From positions 124,001 to 188,000 of the forward strand of contig BDIU01000386.1 of assembly GCA_002118135.1 (NCBI GenBank): a stretch of DNA of 64,000 nt, read 5' to 3'. How positions within the stretch are numbered: the first letter of the stretch is position 1; each line of letters starts with the position of its first letter. The position numbers and the translations under genes are program-made. This stretch comes from Trebouxia sp. TZW2008 (Eukaryota; Chlorophyta; Trebouxiophyceae; Trebouxiales; Trebouxiaceae). Below, piece after piece: positions 61,146 through 64,000 of this stretch. The notes beneath the pieces were generated by a model. That model had not been told where the DNA came from. It ran no database searches and saw only the letters and a list, made by a program, of their open reading frames with translations.

Positions 61146-64000
61146 ATGGCGTCAGCGAGCAATGTTGCGTACATCAACGCTGGGGACAACGAGACAGTCT
61201 TGAAGCAGCTGGTCACACAGGCGTGTTTGAAGCACAGTGCCCTGTTTCCAGTGCTCCCGCTCGACCACGACGGACTTTCGTATTGCCTGCGTGCTGGTGC
61301 TGCACCAGGTGACCTATACAGCAAATTTATGCTGCTCAACACTTTGGCTGTTGCAACTTTTCATTGTGCTATGCCCGTCTGCAGACGCGTCACCCGATGG
61401 CGATGCCTTACAGGCCTTCGAGTGGGCGTCAAACCCGCCAGGTACCATTTTGGCTGCAAATTGAAAACTGCTCGCGTGCTGGCTTCCTGAATTGCATTGC
61501 TGTGTTGCAACGCAGGCATTGTGGTGCAAAAGATGCATTCTCACCCTCAGCGGAACACTGCTGGTCTGGCCTCAAGCCTATGCAAATTAGCAAATCCCGG
61601 CAAGCTGAAGAGGCGTGGTTGCACAGTCAGCAGGACGCTGCTTGACATCCCCCTCACCTCTTCTACAAAGGTATGAAGTACTGAAAAGCCTTCAGATGCA
61701 GCAGCCTCCCCGACTGCAAGATGCACTCCAAACGGCACAAACAACTTCTTGAATGATTTGCATAGTCACACTTGGCAGCAACTTGTGCACTAGCAGGAGG
61801 TGGGTGCCTTTTATGTCCAGTCAAGTTGCTTTCAAGAAGCTTCTGTCAGACTTGCATGCAGGCAGTTGATTGCGCTGTACCAAGCCTAATGCCTGAATTG
61901 TGAGTCTGACTGGCAGGCTACTTTGCAAAATGAATGAATGAATGAATCTGCAGACCGGGCGTTTGGTGCCCGTAGCTCTTCCGGCCGATGCCCACATCCT
62001 AGCGTCAATTGCCGATGCACTTGCAGACAGCAATCGCCAACTTGCTGAACACCAGATCCATGACACAGATTCTGAAAGCAGCCTACCCACAGCATCTGCA
62101 ACAGCAACAGCATATGCAGCTCAGGTTGATCAGCTGAGACTAACTCCATGGCTGAGTACAAGTTTGGCTCCTATCAGTGCAGCAGTGACCATACAAGCCC
62201 ACTGGAGGGGCCACAGGGGTAGGAGGGGGGCGGCTCCCCTGAGGGAGCAGCTGCTGTGCAGAAGGGCTGCTGTGTGTATACAAAGGGCTTGGCGCATGTG
62301 TAAGTCCCTGCAGTACCTGCTGCAACTGTGAGAATGTCTTCATGCAAGCAGGACCACATGCATTGCGCTATGTTGTTGCACAGCTCATTGCTGATGTTTG
62401 CATGCAGTTGCATGCCGTCAATGCTCAACATGCCCTCCAATAGACAAAATATCAATCACTATACAGTCACGATATTGTTTCCTCAAGTACTGGCCTACCA
62501 TGTATATTTGCTGCCAAATGTTCAGAGCCTGCTCATTCATCTTGACATGAATCCTGCAGACCTGCTGAAGCAGCGCATCATCATGTTGCGTACCGTCAGG
62601 CGTCAGGCCCTAGCCATAGCCAATATGAAGGCTGGTGACCAGGCTTGCCTGCTGCAACAACACTACCTGGAGGTATTCAGGACGCAGCAGGCTCTAGCCA
62701 TAGCTGATATGAAAGCTTCTTTCTTCTTCTGTGACATCTCACTTGAGTGCATCGAATTCTCTTCTCCTGACTTGCAGATCTGCTGAAGCAGAGTATCATC
62801 ATGCTACGCACAGTCAGGCGTCAGGCCCTAGCCAAAGCCAACATGAAGACGGTTAACCAAGCTTGCCTGTTGCAACAACACTACCTGGAGGTTTCTTCAT
62901 GACTTGCAGATTTGTTAAAGCAGCGGATCATCATGCTACGCACAGTCAGGCGTCAGGCCCTGGCTATAGCGAACATGAAGACAGGTGACCAAGCTTGCCT
63001 GCTTCATCAACATTACCTAGAGGTGTTCAGGATGCAACAGGCTGAACAGTCAGGCCGTGGTCGGCCGCGGTGCTTTCCTGAGCAGGACATCAAGTTTGCT
63101 TTTGAGGAAGGCGGGCTGATATTTGCTGTCAGCAGACCTGATATGGAGAGATCAGGCATTCCTGCATGGACAGGTGGGACAGCGTCCCTTGCAAGTGATT
63201 GCATGGACAGGTGGGACAGCGTCCCTTGCAAGTGATTGCATGAACTTTGCAACAGCCTGTGAAGCTTATCTTCTGTACGCGAGTGCATTTGAAGCTTCCC
63301 TTTCTTCTGGTGATTGCGGTGTCTGGAATTTGGAGGGACATGTATGCTGCAAAGTCCTTGACAAGGGTTTGAATTTGCAAATGCAACTGCAAGCTCGTCA
63401 AACTGCCGTAAGCACTGTTGGAAAGGACTCACAAGTGTTTTACTGGACACTACAGTGTCTGCATGGTGCTCAAGCTTGCATAAGCAGGATTACAGGTGTG
63501 ACGTCGCCCAGAACTTGAGCCTGAAGACACGGGAGCTGGTGGTCATATAGACAGTGTCAATTCTTGAGCACAGTCCAAGTCTGCAATCTTGAGACCAACT
63601 TCATCAAGCCTCCAAAAGAATGTGTTCAAGCTTGTAGTAATCGGCAAATAATAAATAAAATAAAATAACCCAGAGATACTTGGCAGTCAACTGTGTTGAA
63701 CGACCTCTCTACCCTTCATGTCTAATACACTTGGTTTCATTTAGCACATGATCGAACTGGTTGGACACAGTTGATTGCTTCTGTACGTACCTAGTTGGGC
63801 CTGCCGAGCCTGCCTCGCCCACGTTTATAATGAATGAATGAATATAGCTCAGCTTTGGGTGGTTGTGAATGCAGGTGTGACACTGCCAGTGATTGAGCCT
63901 GAAGACATGGAGGCTGTGGGAGCTGAGCAGCTGCTGGACTGCTCAGAGTGTGCACAGCTCATCACAAACACCACTACTGTTGGCAAGGTGCACCGCTCAC
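61146..64000 (+). CDS. IQ-motif protein of unknown function (3' part outside window)
   Basis: Starts at ATG 61146 (MASASNVAYINAGDN). Exons 61146-61308, 61385-61441, 61516-61670 and 61954-62299 join in frame. The fourth contains two calmodulin-binding-type IQ motifs: AAVTIQAHWRGHRGRRG and AAVCIQRAWRMCK. Next comes a helical block beginning LLKQRIIMLRTVRRQALA, present in three tandem copies (acceptors at 62559, 62777 and 62909); phase allows any of them after exon 4. The third copy stays open through PEQDIKFAFEEGGLIFAV to 63235. A further exon, 63875-63987, encodes VTLPVIEPEDMEAVGAEQ. The path between 62690 and 63875 is unresolved. Head-to-head placement with PF6 and IQ motifs suggest, but do not show, a flagellar role. 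Confidence 0.6.
62560..63050 (+). repeat. tandem triplication of one exon in the IQ-motif gene
   Basis: Three copies of about 115-135 bp (62560-62690, 62778-62893, 62910-63050), each after TTGCAG or CCTGCAG, encode (Y/N/D)LLKQ(R/S)IIMLRTVRRQALA... QACLLQQHYLEV. Copy 2 is cut short and runs straight into copy 3 after a 19-bp junction. Copy 1 carries an extra short duplication of its own (CAGGC(C/T)CTAGCCATAGC). Confidence 0.88.
63164..63237 (+). repeat. 37-bp perfect tandem duplication
   Basis: The unit starting GCATGGACAGGTGGGACAGC occurs twice without difference. Each unit contains a donor-like ACAG|GTGGGA. Confidence 0.92.
63496..63535 (+). pseudogene. decayed upstream copy of exon 63875-63987
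   Basis: After the acceptor ATTACAG it reads GTGTGACGTCGCCCAGAACT then TGAGCCTGAAGACA, versus GTGTGACACTGCCAGTGATT then GAGCCTGAAGACA in the real exon. The extra base brings a TGA in frame. No donor follows. Confidence 0.7.

Noticed and set aside
1..64000. CRISPR arrays, bacterial operons, phage or prophage genes
   Set aside because: None seen; all repeats are eukaryotic minisatellites, exon copies or short tandem duplications.

Overview
This window is nuclear DNA of a flagellate-capable green alga, most likely a trebouxiophyte chlorophyte. The evidence is dense short spliceosomal introns (about 50-400 bp, almost every acceptor ending in GCAG or ACAG), two axonemal genes, plant/algal-style housekeeping genes, nuclear tRNA genes and TGTAA poly(A) motifs. 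The exact lineage is inference. There is one 50-N assembly gap (38852-38901). I see no prokaryotic operons, CRISPR arrays or intact viruses.

Layout. (1) 1-20435, minus: a beta-type axonemal dynein heavy chain, cut by the left edge in AAA4. I resolved 48 exons into one reading frame of about 2978 codons. (2) 21293-23842, minus: an OMA1-like M48 mitochondrial metalloprotease (7 exons, 408 aa), head-to-head with (3) 24108-28734, plus: a GT92-like type II membrane glycosyltransferase with a C-terminal polyglutamine tract (7 exons, 497 aa). (4) 29625-30577, plus: a zinc-ribbon repeat protein whose 3' end runs into a 112-bp minisatellite (30530-31300), followed by poorly defined coding-like DNA to about 32150. 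(5) tRNA-Arg(CCT), minus. (6) 32602-35997, minus: proteasome lid subunit RPN6 (7 exons, 422 aa). (7) 36-40 kb: a gene-poor, repeat-bearing stretch with a possible transposon-derived ORF, the gap and tRNA-Ser(GCT). (8) 40178-42168, minus: a ribosomal L1-domain nucleolar protein (6 exons, 255 aa). (9) 42985-60785, minus: a PF6/SPAG17-like central-pair protein (at least 28 exons), with tRNA-Lys(CTT) and tRNA-Gly(GCC) nested in its introns on the opposite strand. (10) 61146 to the right edge, plus: an IQ-motif protein of unknown function, head-to-head with PF6.

How it fits together. Dynein beta acts in the outer arm and PF6 in the C1 projection of the central pair, so both serve flagellar motility. 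OMA1, RPN6 and the L1 protein are housekeeping genes for mitochondrial quality control, protein turnover and ribosome assembly. The most unusual feature is the repeated tandem duplication of single exons in the PF6 gene and its IQ-motif neighbour. At least seven PF6 exons have decayed copies in an adjacent intron, and in the IQ gene one exon is present three times. PF6 also carries an intronic 174-nt near-perfect hairpin. GC-AG introns recur (three in dynein, one in PF6).
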